Below, in pieces: positions 23,082 through 34,976 of a stretch of DNA of 64,000 nt. Origin of the DNA: Paratinospora sagittata (Eukaryota > Streptophyta > Magnoliopsida > Ranunculales > Menispermaceae); the NCBI GenBank assembly GCA_035771175.1, contig CM069593.1, forward strand, positions 2,164,461 through 2,228,460, read 5' to 3'. The notes below the pieces were generated by a model. That model ran no database searches. It worked only from the letters and a program-made list of their open reading frames with translations, and was not told the origin of the DNA. Position numbers and translations under genes: made by a program. How positions within the stretch are numbered: position 1 is the stretch's first letter; every line of letters starts with the position of its first letter.

Positions 23082-23486
23082 AAGCATCTTCAATGCTCTT
23101 ATGAATTGTGTTTTAAAAAAAAGTGTTATGTCATCAATGTCAAGGGACTTGTATCCTACATAACATAAAATATTACTTGATAGACAAAAGTTAAAAAATG
23201 GTCTCTAATGCTTCTATTTAAAATATACGTTTTGAGGAGTCAACAATAAATATTGACAATTAACTTAAAATATTTGATAGAGGTTCTGTTTTGAATTTTA
23301 AATATATGCTGAGTTAGCAATGGATGGTTGTCCAACAGACTCTCTGAAAGTAGACGATTAAGTTGACAACCTCTATTTTTTTTTTGCCACCTCAGCTTGT
23401 TAGTGAATGGTGATAGTTGCATTAGAAAAGTCTATTTTAACTCAATATCTATTTATCTTATGTGACATTTGATTTTTTCAATGCTC
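23082..23486 (+). mobile_element. Tourist-like (PIF/Harbinger) MITE, copy A
   Basis: A 405-bp element with termini AAGCATCTTCAATG and TTTTTCAATGCTC, flanked by the 3-bp duplication TTA (23079-23081 and 23487-23489). Internally it matches the inverted copy at 24297-24734, including GATGGTTGTCCAA, AAAGTAGACG and TTGACAACCTCTATTTTTTT. Confidence 0.8.
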
Positions 23487-23675
23487 TTAGCACTCCCCAC
23501 TCCAAATTAACTTGAAGAGTGCTAAAACGACCATATTATCACATTATCAGAAAAAAAAAAAAAAAAAAACTTCCAAATCTGCATGCACTACATCAATATA
23601 AATATAATTTTTAGTTCCTAAAAACATTTCTCAATTAACTTACTTTTCCCACCAAAGTTCATCTTCTATTCTAAC

Positions 23676-24225
23676 TAGGGGTGACAATATAGGTCACGAC
23701 ACGATAACACGATTCGAAACCGACATGAAATAAACATGTTTAGATTTTTACATAAACAGGTGCTGGTCAAAATTGGTTAAATATGATTAGACACGATTAA
23801 ATTTCAGGCCAAAAGCAGGTCGACCTGCTAAACCCGAAATTGACCCGTTTAACACGATTATATTTTGTGTTGAGACTTATGTTATGTGTGAAGATTTTTT
23901 AATATTTTATATCATGTGTTGAGTCTCTAACTTTATAATATTTTATTTGGTCTCTGCAATATGGTTGTATAAGTATGATTTTAAAATTTTGATTTATATG
24001 TTACTTTAGAATTTATATATGATAAATAAGTTAGAATGAACATGTTTAAGCTTTAAGGGTTACAAACAGGTTAACCTGTGTAACCCATTTATTAAATGTG
24101 TCAGGTTTAGATTTACATGTAATGACACGTTATTTAAACTCGTCGTGTTTGGTTTATAATATATTTTATTATACACGATTATGACATAATCGATTACGAC
24201 ACGACAACACGAATTGTCACCCTTA
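23676..24225. mobile_element. hAT-like MITE between the two Tourist-like copies
   Basis: The termini TAGGGGTGACAAT and ATTGTCACCCTTA are inverted repeats with one mismatch. The flanks ATTCTAAC (23668-23675) and GTTGTAAC (24226-24233) agree at 6 of 8 positions, consistent with an old hAT target duplication. The subterminal regions also pair (CACGACACGATAACACGA with TCG...GACACGACAACACGA). No transposase. Confidence 0.75.
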
Positions 24226-24296
24226 GTTGTAACATCCTTTACGACGCGCTTATCTCTTGGAAATCGACCTGTCTTCGCTCTCGAGAGCTTTGCTAA

Positions 24297-24734
24297 GAGC
24301 ATCTCCAATGTAAATGTGGATTGTGAAAAAATTAATTGTCACGTAGGATAAATGGACATTATGTAAAAAAACCTTCTCCAATGCAACTATTAACATTCAA
24401 TATCAAGCTGAGTTGGCAAAAAAAAAAATAGAGGTTGTCAACATTACCGTCTACTTTTAGACGGTCTTTTGGACAACCATCTATTGCTGACTAATCAAAT
24501 TACTATAACTATACCATTAAAAAAAGGAACAAAAATTAAAAATTAAAACAAAAATATTTAACGTTTCATCAAAATTTATATAATTCGTAGAAGTATTAGA
24601 GACCACTTTTTAACTTCATTGTATATCAAGTTTAATTTTATATCATATAAGAAGTAAGTTTCTTGATATTAATGATATGACATTTTTTTTTAAATACAAT
24701 CTACTTTTACATGAGAGATGATCTAGAGATGCTC
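24297..24734 (-). mobile_element. Tourist-like (PIF/Harbinger) MITE, copy B (inverted relative to copy A)
   Basis: A 438-bp element with termini GAGCATCTCCAATG and AGAGATGCTC and a perfect 3-bp target duplication TAA (24294-24296 and 24735-24737). Its reverse complement aligns along its length with the element at 23082-23486. Read backwards it contains the same TGGTTGTCCAA, AAAGTAGACGG and TTGACAACCTCTA sequence. Confidence 0.82.
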
Positions 24735-24737
24735 TAA

Positions 24738-25806
24738 AGCCCCGCTGATTAAACGCCACGTCATTTCCAAATAATTTTTATGAGACATATTCCAGCTGCT
24801 CGTATCCTATTCGGTCATTCGTGAGATCTTTTGGGCCCATTGAGCCTTAGAATCTTTTTCTAACAAGTCTCTGACCTCATCAAGCCTGGATTTATTTAAG
24901 AAAAATAATAAAATAACACTAAATTAATTTCTTACCTTTTTTTTTTTTTTTTTTTGTAATTCAAAGGTATGGGTAGGAAACTCGTAAGTTTTAGAGGTAA
25001 GTATTGCCTCGGATAATATTTGAACTCAAAACTATTGTCCGCTGATGTCAATTTAGTCATTCCAACAACATAGGATTTTTTTTTTAACCCAACAGTTTAA
25101 GAAATATTATTATTATAATTATTAAAAAAAAATTATATGTGTAACTATAACTATATTATAATAACTTATTGAGATGTGTAACATATTCATATCAAATAAT
25201 TATGACAGTGTGGTTTCATATGTATATAACTATATTGTAATTAGAATAATATTTTTCCTCCGACTTATATAGCAATTCATGATATATGACAGTAAATAAA
25301 TTTTGAAAACATGTTAAAGGCTCATTTTCAAGGAGTACTAATTGATGAGGTGATTTTTATATTAAACTTTCTACACAATAGAATGGGTAAAACTTGAAAT
25401 ACACTGTAAAATTGCATATCCGATAACTATATATGACAATATAATTTTATATGTAATCAACTCAACTAAATTTTTTTTCAACTACATTAATATCAATTAT
25501 ATGAATGTGCTTCCTTCACTCTTTTTTATTAAGAGATAAATTCTTATCTAAGTATTTATAACTATATCTTTCTTAATTACTTTTATTCATATTATCTTAG
25601 ATATTTATGTACCTTCACATGTACATAATTAATTTTTTTGTATTTAGAATATAATTTTTCCTACCAACTTATATAGCAAGACATGACACATGACACTAAT
25701 TCACTAAATAAGCTTAGAAAACATGCCGAAGGCTCGGCCCCGAGGGATGAGGTGACTTTTGTACTGCAGCGATCTAGCTGGTACACAGTGGGTAAACTTC
25801 AGAATC
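24738..25806. other. Intergenic region upstream of the TFL1-like gene
   Basis: AT-rich sequence with no recognised gene. It contains two related stretches about 450 bp apart (near 25255-25345 and 25655-25760, sharing GACTTATATAGCAA/AACTTATATAGCAA, CATGACA and AAAACATG...AGGCTC), which suggests an old local duplication in the distal promoter. Confidence 0.55.
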
Positions 25807-25810
25807 TCCT

Positions 25811-25819
25811 CTATAAAAA
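25811..25819 (+). promoter_or_regulatory. Candidate TATA box of the TFL1-like gene
   Basis: CTATAAAAA about 105 bp upstream of the start codon, the only good TATA match at a suitable distance. Transcription would start near 25845 and give a short 5' leader. Confidence 0.5.
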
Positions 25820-25921
25820 TGTGATTGTAGCGACAAGAAATTACCACAAGCTTTGGTCTTAGAAGCCATATATTCTCACTACTCGTCTCTCCTCAGTTGT
25901 CAGTGTGTGTGTGGGTGTGAA

Positions 25922-27079
25922 ATGGCAAGAAGCTCAGACCCTCTTATTCTGACGAGAGTGATAGGAGATGTGGTTGATGCTTTCTCTCCAACCATTAAGA
26001 TGACTGTAACTTACAACATGGACAAAGTAATCTTCAATGGCCGTGAATTGTACCCTTGCATGGTCACCCACCATCCTCTTGTTCAGATTCATGGCGGTGA
26101 AATGAGGACTTTCTTCACTCTGGTATCTACATAAATATACTTGTATATTTATTCTTGTATGGTGGTAGTGTTCATCACGTACAACTTTTTTTTTTTTCTT
26201 TTTTTTTCAAAACTAAATAACTTCTTTAATATTATTGCTGCAGATCATGACAGACCCAGATGCTCCTGGCCCTAGTGATCCACATTTGAGGGAGCATTTG
26301 CACTGGTATTTGTACATATATTTATATATGCATAGCCCTCCTCAAGTTTTGAAATCTAATTAAAGTACTTAATCATGAATTAGCATTATATATATATATG
26401 AAGAAATCACTACAGAACAAGAGGCTTGTTTCTTTATTCAATATTTCTAACAATATAATAGTCTCTTCATATTTCAAATCCATCCCCATCGCTCTTCTCT
26501 TTAAACATAAAACTGCTGCTCTCATGCATGTAGTTACATATTGCTCCTACACCCAAGATAATTAAGAAGATGTATATATACATAATTACTAATTAGGGCT
26601 TCTACACAGAGATAAGAGAGTTAATTAACGTTAAAGAACTAGCATTTTCTACATATAAGAGCTGACCATCTCATTTATATATGCACATATATACAGGCTT
26701 GTAACAGATATACCAGGAACAACAGATGCTACTTTTGGTACTACTGATTTTCTCTTATGTTTTTCTTTGTTTCTTTCATTTTCTTTTAGTAATTTTTCTG
26801 TTGTTTTCATTTTGATAAATATATATCATAAATTATACAGGAAGGGAGCTGGTGAGCTACGAGAGCCCAACGCCAAACATAGGGATTCACAGATTTGTAT
26901 TCCTTCTGTTCAAGCAAAATAGGAGAGAGTGTGTACAGACTCCACCTACTTCAAGAGACCACTTCTGTACCAGAAGTTTTGCTGCAGAAAATGAACTTGG
27001 CCTTCCTGTTGCTGCTGTTTTCTTCAATGCTCAAAGAGGAACAGCTGCTAGAAGGTACAGAGGAAGCTTACAAGATTAA
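25922..27079 (+). CDS. TFL1/CEN-like PEBP protein (flowering repressor class)
   Basis: Phosphatidylethanolamine-binding protein of the TFL1/CENTRORADIALIS clade. In plants such proteins bind 14-3-3 and FD-type bZIP factors and keep shoot meristems indeterminate. Exons are 25922-26122, 26244-26305, 26697-26737 and 26841-27079, that is 201, 62, 41 and 239 bp. The first three sizes are the canonical FT/TFL1 ones. All introns are GT-AG and the product is 180 residues. Visible motifs are DPDAP (71-75), LREHLHW (82-88) and GIHR (116-119), which line the anion-binding pocket. His85 sits at the position that is His in TFL1 and Tyr in FT, and Asp141 (SRDHF) matches the TFL1-type Asp, so repressor-type activity is inferred. 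The C-terminus ends RRYRGSLQD, slightly longer than in TFL1. Whether it is the TFL1 or the CEN ortholog cannot be settled here. The gene looks intact and is convergent with the paralog at 34977-36148. Confidence 0.95.
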
Positions 27080-27115
27080 ATTGTTAAAAAAAAATAGAAA
27101 GGGAAAGTACTTCAT

Positions 27116-28916
27116 TCTAGGTATCACTAATTAATTAAGTACTAGTACCATTTAGTATAGTTATTACAGTTACAATCGGTTTAAAACATGAAGATAACGA
27201 CCAAAATAGTTTGTGGGTATCTTGCCAAGCATATCACTTAGCATGTCTGCCGAGAGAACTTAGCTTCTGCAATGGCAGTCCTCTCTCTCTCTATACATCT
27301 CATCCACTGTATATATATATATATATATATGCAGATTCCTTCTTATCCCTAAGAGCTTCTTTTCTTGTTCATCAGTATATGTACAATATCTTCTGCCAAA
27401 TTGAACAAGTGGTGGTGTACTTTTCTCTGTAATTTTCATTCTCAACCGCAGGTGATTTTCGTAAATTATGCATATAACACATTATAAAAAATAATTCAAT
27501 CAACATGCCTGCCTGGTTGAGGCCTGAGGGTTGAAGGTCTATGTAGCATATGACTAATTTTCAATATTGAGTGGTACATCTGATTTGACCTTAAATTTTG
27601 TCTTTTCTTCATCTGCCACGTGGCAGATTTCAGTACCAGCACTACACTATGCTATGAATTTAGGTATTGTGACATTGTTCATGATCTTGCTTCTCGAGCC
27701 CACTAAACAAATCTGGCTAAATTATGTAATCAATCGTATAAATAATTTCATTGTCCCACCAATTTTTAAAAATAAGTCAAATATTCATAAGTATCAAAGA
27801 AGAATATAATTATTGACACGTGGTGAGACAGTACCAGAACCCTAATATAGCAAGGCGCAGTGATGAGAGGCACGTGAACCTGGACAATGAATCATTGGAG
27901 ACAACGAATGATGTAACTCTCACTAAAAAAAGACAAAAGGGTACTCTCTTTTTAGGAGGGGAGAGGATACAAACCGTCCAACCAACGGATGGTTTGTCAA
28001 AATTAGATACTTAGACCTATACATTGTAGACTTAAAATGGAAACTGCGAGGTACGTATCACTAATTAATTAATTACTGGTGACATTTAGTAGGGGTGTCT
28101 AGTGACACCGATCAATTTGGAATTGAAAAACTAAATAGAATCAATGTGATCAGTTTGATTTTTGTGAAGTTAGATTCGATTTTTTATTTAAAGAATTAAA
28201 AAATGAATTGCTTTGATTTTTTATTTAAATATTAAAAAATTAAATTTAACTTGAATCAAATTTAAGAATAATATTGTTATTTATTTTATAACCTTAAGTT
28301 TTAAATATATAAATTTAAATATATAGGAACATGATTAAAATATTTTTTTAATTTTTATTTATTTAATTATTAGATGTTTGAAATTGAATGTGTATGTATA
28401 TAAAAAAATTATTTTAAAAAAAAATTTGAATAAAAAATATGTAAAAAAATTTTATGTTAATTTTTTTTAGTATTTTTATTATTGAATGTAATAATATATT
28501 TTGTATTTTAATTGTAATGATAGAATTATAAATTATATTTTTTAAAGAATTAAATATATTTTTAAAAAATAAAATAATATTAAATATAAAATTTATAATT
28601 ATAAAATTAACGTAACTAATTTGATTAATTTAAATCGAATCAAATGTAACTAATTCAATTAATTCAAATCGAATCAAATTGAACAAATTTAATACGGTTT
28701 AATTTTAATTTTGATTTTAAAATATTTAACTTAAATTAAATTAAATTAAATTTTGATTTTTATTCAAAATCGAATCCGAAATTTGAATTGAACCCAAGTT
28801 TGCATAACCCTAATATTAGGTACTCAGACCTAACGACCAAAATAGTTTGTGGGTAGGTTGCCAAGCAAGGGCCAAAATATTAGGTACTCAGACCTATACA
28901 TTGTGGACTTAAAAAG
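27116..28916. repeat. Fragmentary local duplication downstream of the TFL1-like gene
   Basis: Three segments occur twice as direct copies. TATCACTAATTAATTAA...CATTTAGTA is at about 27120-27158 and 28056-28091. AACGACCAAAATAGTTTGTG (continuing GGGTA) is at 27196-27219 and 28832-28855. CAGACCTATACATTGTGGAC-type sequence is at about 28005-28035 and 28887-28916. The duplicate was split by the hAT-like element at 28090-28812. Confidence 0.7.
28090..28812. mobile_element. hAT-like element inserted in the duplicated segment
   Basis: The block begins TAGGGGTGTCTAGTGACACC and ends AAGTTTGCATAACCCTA. The interior is AT-rich and carries GAATCAAAT/ATTTGATTC-type repeats typical of decayed plant hAT-like MITEs. 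It interrupts a sequence whose two sides are found in similar relative positions around 27.15-27.2 kb. No clean 8-bp duplication was resolved. Confidence 0.5.
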
Positions 28917-29889
28917 CTGCTTTTAGATGATCTGCTTGGGATACATGCTCTGACAACCAAAGAAAAAGATGGAGTGCCGGTATGCGCGCCGTTAATTACT
29001 TTTTACTAGTTATGCTTAGTTTCATATTATATGCACTTTCATGTGTGAAGTTAAGATACTTGACTTTTAAAATAAACTAGGTTGCAGCGGGGTATTAAAT
29101 TTTTTTTGCATATAATGAAAAAGTAATTATAATGACCACGTTTTTAAAAAATTAAAACTATTTATTGTTTATTGACTACTAAATCCTTATATCATGTTAC
29201 TACTAATTTAGTAAGAGAACAAATTAGATTTAAGAAGATTATGATGCGTTACTCGTGGTATTACATATTCAATTAATTTATTATCATAACATAAAAGATA
29301 ATTAATTTTCCCCTGAAAAACTAAAAAAAGAAAAAGAAAAAGAAGGTAAAAGGACCAATTATAAATATATTGATCAGATACAATGCATGTGTATAAGCAA
29401 ACAACAATAATTATAATGACATTAATCTATTTATTTATTTATTGATGTCTAAATAGACTTAGATGGATGCTCATTATACATATATAAAAATATAAAGTTA
29501 ATATAAATACTTAAATTAATACATAACTTATGATAGTACAAATAGCCAAAATATAAACAACATTCTTCTACAACAATTTAGTCAGGTCATTGGCGGATGC
29601 GTCGTCATTGATGAATTTGTCAAGCGATTTGAAAAACAACAGGTTTTTTTTATGTTCAGGATGTAGGAATTGATAAAGTTTTTTTTGAAGAATTGTTCAC
29701 TGAGCTTACTTTGCTTGAAAAGCTGGCTTCGAGGCTTCTTGATTGAAGAGAATTGATTATTGATGTTTGTCTTAATGTTTATTGAAAGAGCTTTGCCGAT
29801 TTTTTTCTTTGACGAAATCGAAGGTATTTTGACATATTTTTTGTTTAGACAATTTAATTGCTAGACAATATGTTTATTTGTTAATACAG
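28917..29889. other. Intergenic, possible upstream part of a decayed gene
   Basis: Mostly AT-rich. From about 29580 to 29780 the composition becomes more gene-like, but no uninterrupted frame can be joined with confidence to the coiled-coil frame that starts at 29890. Confidence 0.4.
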
Positions 29890-32067
29890 GGGGTTTTTGT
29901 TTGTGAAGAACCATTTTATATGTTTCACATCAAAGCACAGAGTAAAGAAAAATTGCATGTAACACCCCGTAATTTTAATAAAATACATATGATGAAGTAC
30001 GCATATATCAAGATGTATAATACATGTATTTTATACGTATGAGCTAAATATACGCGTGATAATATACGTATTTGATACGTATGAGCTAAATATACCAGTG
30101 TATGAAATATATGTTATATTTAAGGAATATGAACAAATAAATATAATTATTAAATAAAGAATATAAGTTTTATTAGTGGAATGCGTTGGTTAATTAGATA
30201 TGTGAATTGGAGTTGAATTAAATTGATTAATAGATGAGAAAGTTGGTTTGTTAACTTGCATGAGGAGCATGGGATAAAAATTAAAATAAAAAGAATAAAA
30301 AAGGGCTCTTATTTCCAATGTTTGCCGACAAGAGAAAACAAAGAATGAAAAAAAAAAAGAACTTGCAAAAGAAAGAGAAGGAGAAGAAGAAGTGCAGAGA
30401 GAAACGAAAGGAAGGAAGGAAGAAATAAAGGGAAACGGAGGGAGATCCGAACCCGTGGTAAGTGATTTTCATTCTCTTTTTTCGTGAAATTGATCTCTAA
30501 GCTAGAGGTAATAAGTCTAGCGGAGTAAATTTTGTTGTAGGAGCCGTTTTACTGCGTTTTCAAAAATTGAGGTTTTGACCCAACGTGAATGAAAATCCGC
30601 TAGAAAGGTAGAAAAATGCTCCCTGGACTGTTAAAACCCCGAATATGTGGTTAGATTCAATTTCATGGTTTTTGGAGACCATTTGACAATTTTAATACAA
30701 TTTACATCTTTCGGATGAATAGTAAAAGTGAATAGTGAATAGTACTATGAACAGTGATTTGATATTTTAGTAGCTACTGATATGGTAAATGATGATTCTC
30801 ATGATACTCTATGAGTAATTTCAGTGTTTAAATTGAGGCTTAAGGGCATGGATAAACGCTTTTGAGGAAGCAATGACGTTTATTGTTGCTTGATTTTAGA
30901 GGTTGGCTTAAAAACCCTGTGTAACCACTGTGAGTATAGTTTCCTTAATTTGGTTCTTGTATAACATTGTACGCATATAAAATGTTTGATTGTATGCATG
31001 TTATATTGATATATAATGCATTGAGTTTTATGGATCATGCAAACTGATTTTAGCACTTGAAGTTTGTAACGATGAGGTTTTGCGAATCCTCATTGTCAGT
31101 AGGTCTGTCCTAATAAGGGTTGCAATCCTTGAAATGGCTGTGAATTGGGTGATGAGAGGCTGTGTCTACCTTGTACGGCCATACAAGGGTTAGACCCGCT
31201 CTCTTGCCTTGCGGAGGAGGGAGATTGTGCATTGTGTTATTGAAAACTCATGCAAATTATGTTGTTGACATGTATGATATATCTGTTGAATGATGCATGT
31301 GTTGAATAAGTGTTTGAAATGATTTTAAATGTCATATTTCTCTAAATGTATATAATTGTCATCTCAAGAACTATATTCACTGAGCTGTTGTTTGCTCACC
31401 CTATTTCCTCCAATATTTCAGGTATTGACTCGAAGGGAAAAGGAACTTGTCTGGTATGTGTATGTATGTTTGGAGGAAATAGATTATATTTTTGTTATTT
31501 TGATATGTATACTTATCACACATTATATATATATAGGTATTATCATCTAGATGGGATGTGTGGACATAGATAGCTTAATATATTGGATGATGAAATGAAA
31601 ATGTGATGTGTGAATGAATGAACTATATTGGATTTGATTTGTGGTATATTAATTATGAGACTACGTGAAGGCTGACAGTGTATTATATATTGTATATGGG
31701 TATGTACAGTGTATAGTATACTGTGCCGGTCATGACGTCAGACTACGTCAGGGGCATCGTGACATTGCATGAGTTTATAGAAACTATCAAAGAAAGGGAC
31801 AATAGGATAGCAGTCTTGGAGAAAATGGTGGGCAAACAAAATGGTAAGATAATACTATTGAAACAGGATATTCGTTTTAAACAGCAAATGCTTGCAGAAG
31901 CTATGAAGATAATGAATGAACTACGAATTGAGTTAGATTGTTATAAAAGTGTCGATGCTTGTATCGAACAACCATTGAGGGGCTTAGATACAACTCAAGG
32001 GGGTGCATTACAAGATTCAAATATGTTAGCTTTGAATGTATGTAGGCAGAAACATAATACAAATTAA
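29890..32067 (+). pseudogene. Unidentified coiled-coil reading frame split by a solo LTR
   Basis: Not recognised. After a splice-acceptor-like TTAATACAG, an open frame runs 29890-29957. It is interrupted by the 1.8-kb LTR and continues in the correct phase at 31770-32067 if the LTR and one target-duplication copy are ignored. The implied product of this terminal exon is about 121 residues. It starts GVFVCEEPFYMFHIKAQSKE and then forms a charged helix-rich stretch (IKERDNRIAVLEKM, AEAMKIMNELRIEL) that looks like a coiled coil, ending in a stop at 32065-32067. Because phase is preserved exactly, this was probably real coding sequence when the element landed. Upstream exons were not found. An ATG at 31723 lies inside the LTR and is unlikely to be the native start. 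It could instead be a domesticated or transposon-derived frame. Confidence 0.5.
29958..31764 (+). mobile_element. Solo LTR (chromovirus/Gypsy type) with perfect 5-bp target duplication
   Basis: An 1807-bp sequence starting TGTAACACCCCG and ending GGCATCGTGACA, that is TG...CA. It is flanked by TTGCA at 29953-29957 and 31765-31769. No primer-binding site, polyprotein or second LTR is present, so it is a product of LTR-LTR recombination. It contains a direct repeat ATACGTATGAGCTAAATATA (about 30033 and 30076) and shares ordered motifs with the older LTR-like block at 10078-12311. Confidence 0.88.
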
Positions 32068-34976
32068 TTGTTAAATTTAATTAGTACCGAAAATGATATT
32101 TCAATGGTTATTTTTGTATTCTGTACATCTAGATGAATTTCAATTGATGTTGCAAATGCACAAAACATAGAGGGCGATTTGCTTGGGATAGATCCCTCGT
32201 ATTAGTATTGTATATTAATTTGGATTTAATTATTTGTTATATCTTAGAAGAAATGAGTTTTTTATTTATGACTTTGTTTATACAGTCGCTGGTGTTTGTA
32301 ATTTTAGAAGATATTTTTCTATTTCTATTAATTTATATTTTAGTAAATATTCATGATTGATAAAAAAGATAAAGACGATTAGCAGTGTTTAGAGAGAGGG
32401 TGGGTAGGGGAAGCAAAGAAAGAGGTGTATAGAAAAAGAACGCAAAGAAAGAGTGAAAAACAAACATTTATGTAAACATAAATAATTGCAGAAGGAGAGA
32501 GAGACATTTACCCAACTCAAAATAATTGAAGATCACATACTGAAGCAGTAAAGAACCAACCTTTTGAAATGCTTTATGTAAACCCTTTCATATGTTTTAT
32601 GAAAGGGTTTTACCCTGGTGCTATTTTGGTTGTCGGGTTTTACCCATATTTTTGTTGATATTTTTCTTTTAGTGTGGGTGTTTTTAACCTCTGCCTGGTT
32701 GTCGGATTTTATCAATTTTTATGTGAATATTTGTATTCACCGTTGTACCTGCATTGATCTTCAGTATGATATTTATCTGTTGGTAAGATGTACTCGTCTT
32801 TTTGGAGATTTGATTTTATAGAAATAAAATGCAACTTAGACAAAAATAAAATAAAATACAAGAAATTAAACCATATATCATATAACGAAGGTACATGTTT
32901 AGACTGGATAGGAATTAATATATATAATAATATTTATTCAATTAGTCTTGGTAAATTTAGTTGTGGGAGTATAAAAAATATATATTGGTTGTATACAGTC
33001 TAATTTTAATTAGAAATTAAATCCCAAGATCATTCAGCATGCATTTGTTATTCCAAGGGTCCTATTGGGCTCATGTATCTCTATTATATACTCAACTGGA
33101 CTTCATGACCACTGCAAACTTGTTCATATTAATGATTATCATTTTTATTGACATAATAAATTAATGATGATAAGGACAACGATATGATTAAATTTAATAT
33201 TTATGAAATAATAATTCAAAACAAATTACTTAAGTTTCAAGATCCTAGATTTTTGTTAGAGTATTGCACGAGGACTGTGACTGTGTCTGATTAATGATTT
33301 AAAAATTTAGATTTAATTAAAAAATTAAAAAATTAAAAAATAATATTTCATATCTTTTTTATAAAAAATAAAAAATTAATTATTTTTTAATTTAAATTAA
33401 ACAATTTTTTTTTTATATTTTAAATTATTACATACAGAAAATTAATACTGTACATAAAATCTAGACCAAAGGCGCCCGGCTAAGAGGTCATATATCCATT
33501 ATACCATATATTAAAAATCTAAAAATGAATCATCTAGCTATCTATACTATATATCTATGAGGAGTGGGAGGCCTATGGGTCAGACATCTCTATAGAAATA
33601 TATATAGAACAGGCCTGCTACGTACTGATAATACCATTACTACATATGTAGCTTTGTATGGTAAGACTCCCACCTATATATAATAGGAAAATATTATTGA
33701 ATCACCCACACTCATATAGGAAAGCTAAAACTATCCTTAATTAGAATATATATGGTTGCTTCCACGTCCACTCGTCCTTTTGCTCAGAGAATATATACCT
33801 CCACTTATATCTCCCTAGTCCCTGCGACCCTGCAGCTGTAGGTTACATTTATATATATTCGGACTTAAATCACTGACTACACCATGCACCATGCATGTGA
33901 TATACCGTACAACCTTGTTTAAAACTTCAAAAAAATAAATAATTAAAACTCCGCGGGGTTTTATAAAATAGATAATATTTTGTGTAAGTTGGATATTAAT
34001 TTTATTTTTTAATGCTGACCCTAAATTTTTATTGATAATGTTGTAAGAACTATAGAATTAATTTAGAAGAAGCATTGAAGCTCTTACCTATGCGATATCT
34101 CGGGGAAGGGTCAGACTATATTTGAATCTACCATATGCATGTAGTCTAACATTATTTTAAAAAAGAATATTATTTTCATAATTTAAACATATAACTGCAT
34201 TATCACCTAAGAACAATTTTTATAATTGTGCCAAGATTCACCTTCTTTAGAATTTGAACGTTATTTAAACAAAAAAATACGGTACATCTACAACTATATA
34301 ATTATGATTGTTAGATCCTATGTACCACATATATTAAGATGCTAAAATATATATATTTAATAAATATATATAATATAATACATTGGGTAATTTTAAATGT
34401 ATCCTTAAAAAATACTCATTCTACCCGCATGCTTTATAAATATATTCAAAAACATAATAAATAAATATAAAAAATATTTTTAGTGATAACATTTAGATTT
34501 ATACCCTAATATATTTTCTAAGAGAAAAGAAAAGATCAGAAAAAATATATTATAAACAAATAAATATAACTGTACACCAGCGAGTAAACAACACCAATTA
34601 ATTGTCTCTGGGTATTTTTATTTTAATCGAGCAAAAAATAAAAGAAGTTAGGTAATTCAGAATGACTAAATATCCATTAATTCATCGTTTGTAATCATAA
34701 TACATACATACATATATATATATATATCCACACACACACAAAAGAAGAATATGATGATGATCTTTATTCAAGATTAATTAATTAGCTGCCAATTGTTTCA
34801 CCATTAACTAATATGGCCTGTATTAAGATCAATAAGAACAATAGGATGATGATCATGAAGGGAAGAACATAACAGACAGTACTGAACAGAAGCCTAATTA
34901 AAGGAAAATAAACATAAAAAAACATTAATAACTATTATCGAGGTCTCTGCAGGATCTAGTAGTCTTCCCCTGATGA
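32068..34976. other. Intergenic, no recognised gene
   Basis: AT-rich DNA. It contains a perfect 13-bp stem hairpin (AAACCCTTTCATA, 5-nt loop, TATGAAAGGGTTT) at 32580-32610 and a short (CA)n/(TA)n run near 34705-34740. No coding sequence was recognised. Confidence 0.6.

Noticed and set aside
31723..31764. ATG within the solo LTR as the start of the coiled-coil protein
   Set aside because: The codons before 31765 belong to the LTR. The frame continues into flanking DNA only because the insertion preserved the phase, so this start is accidental or secondary.
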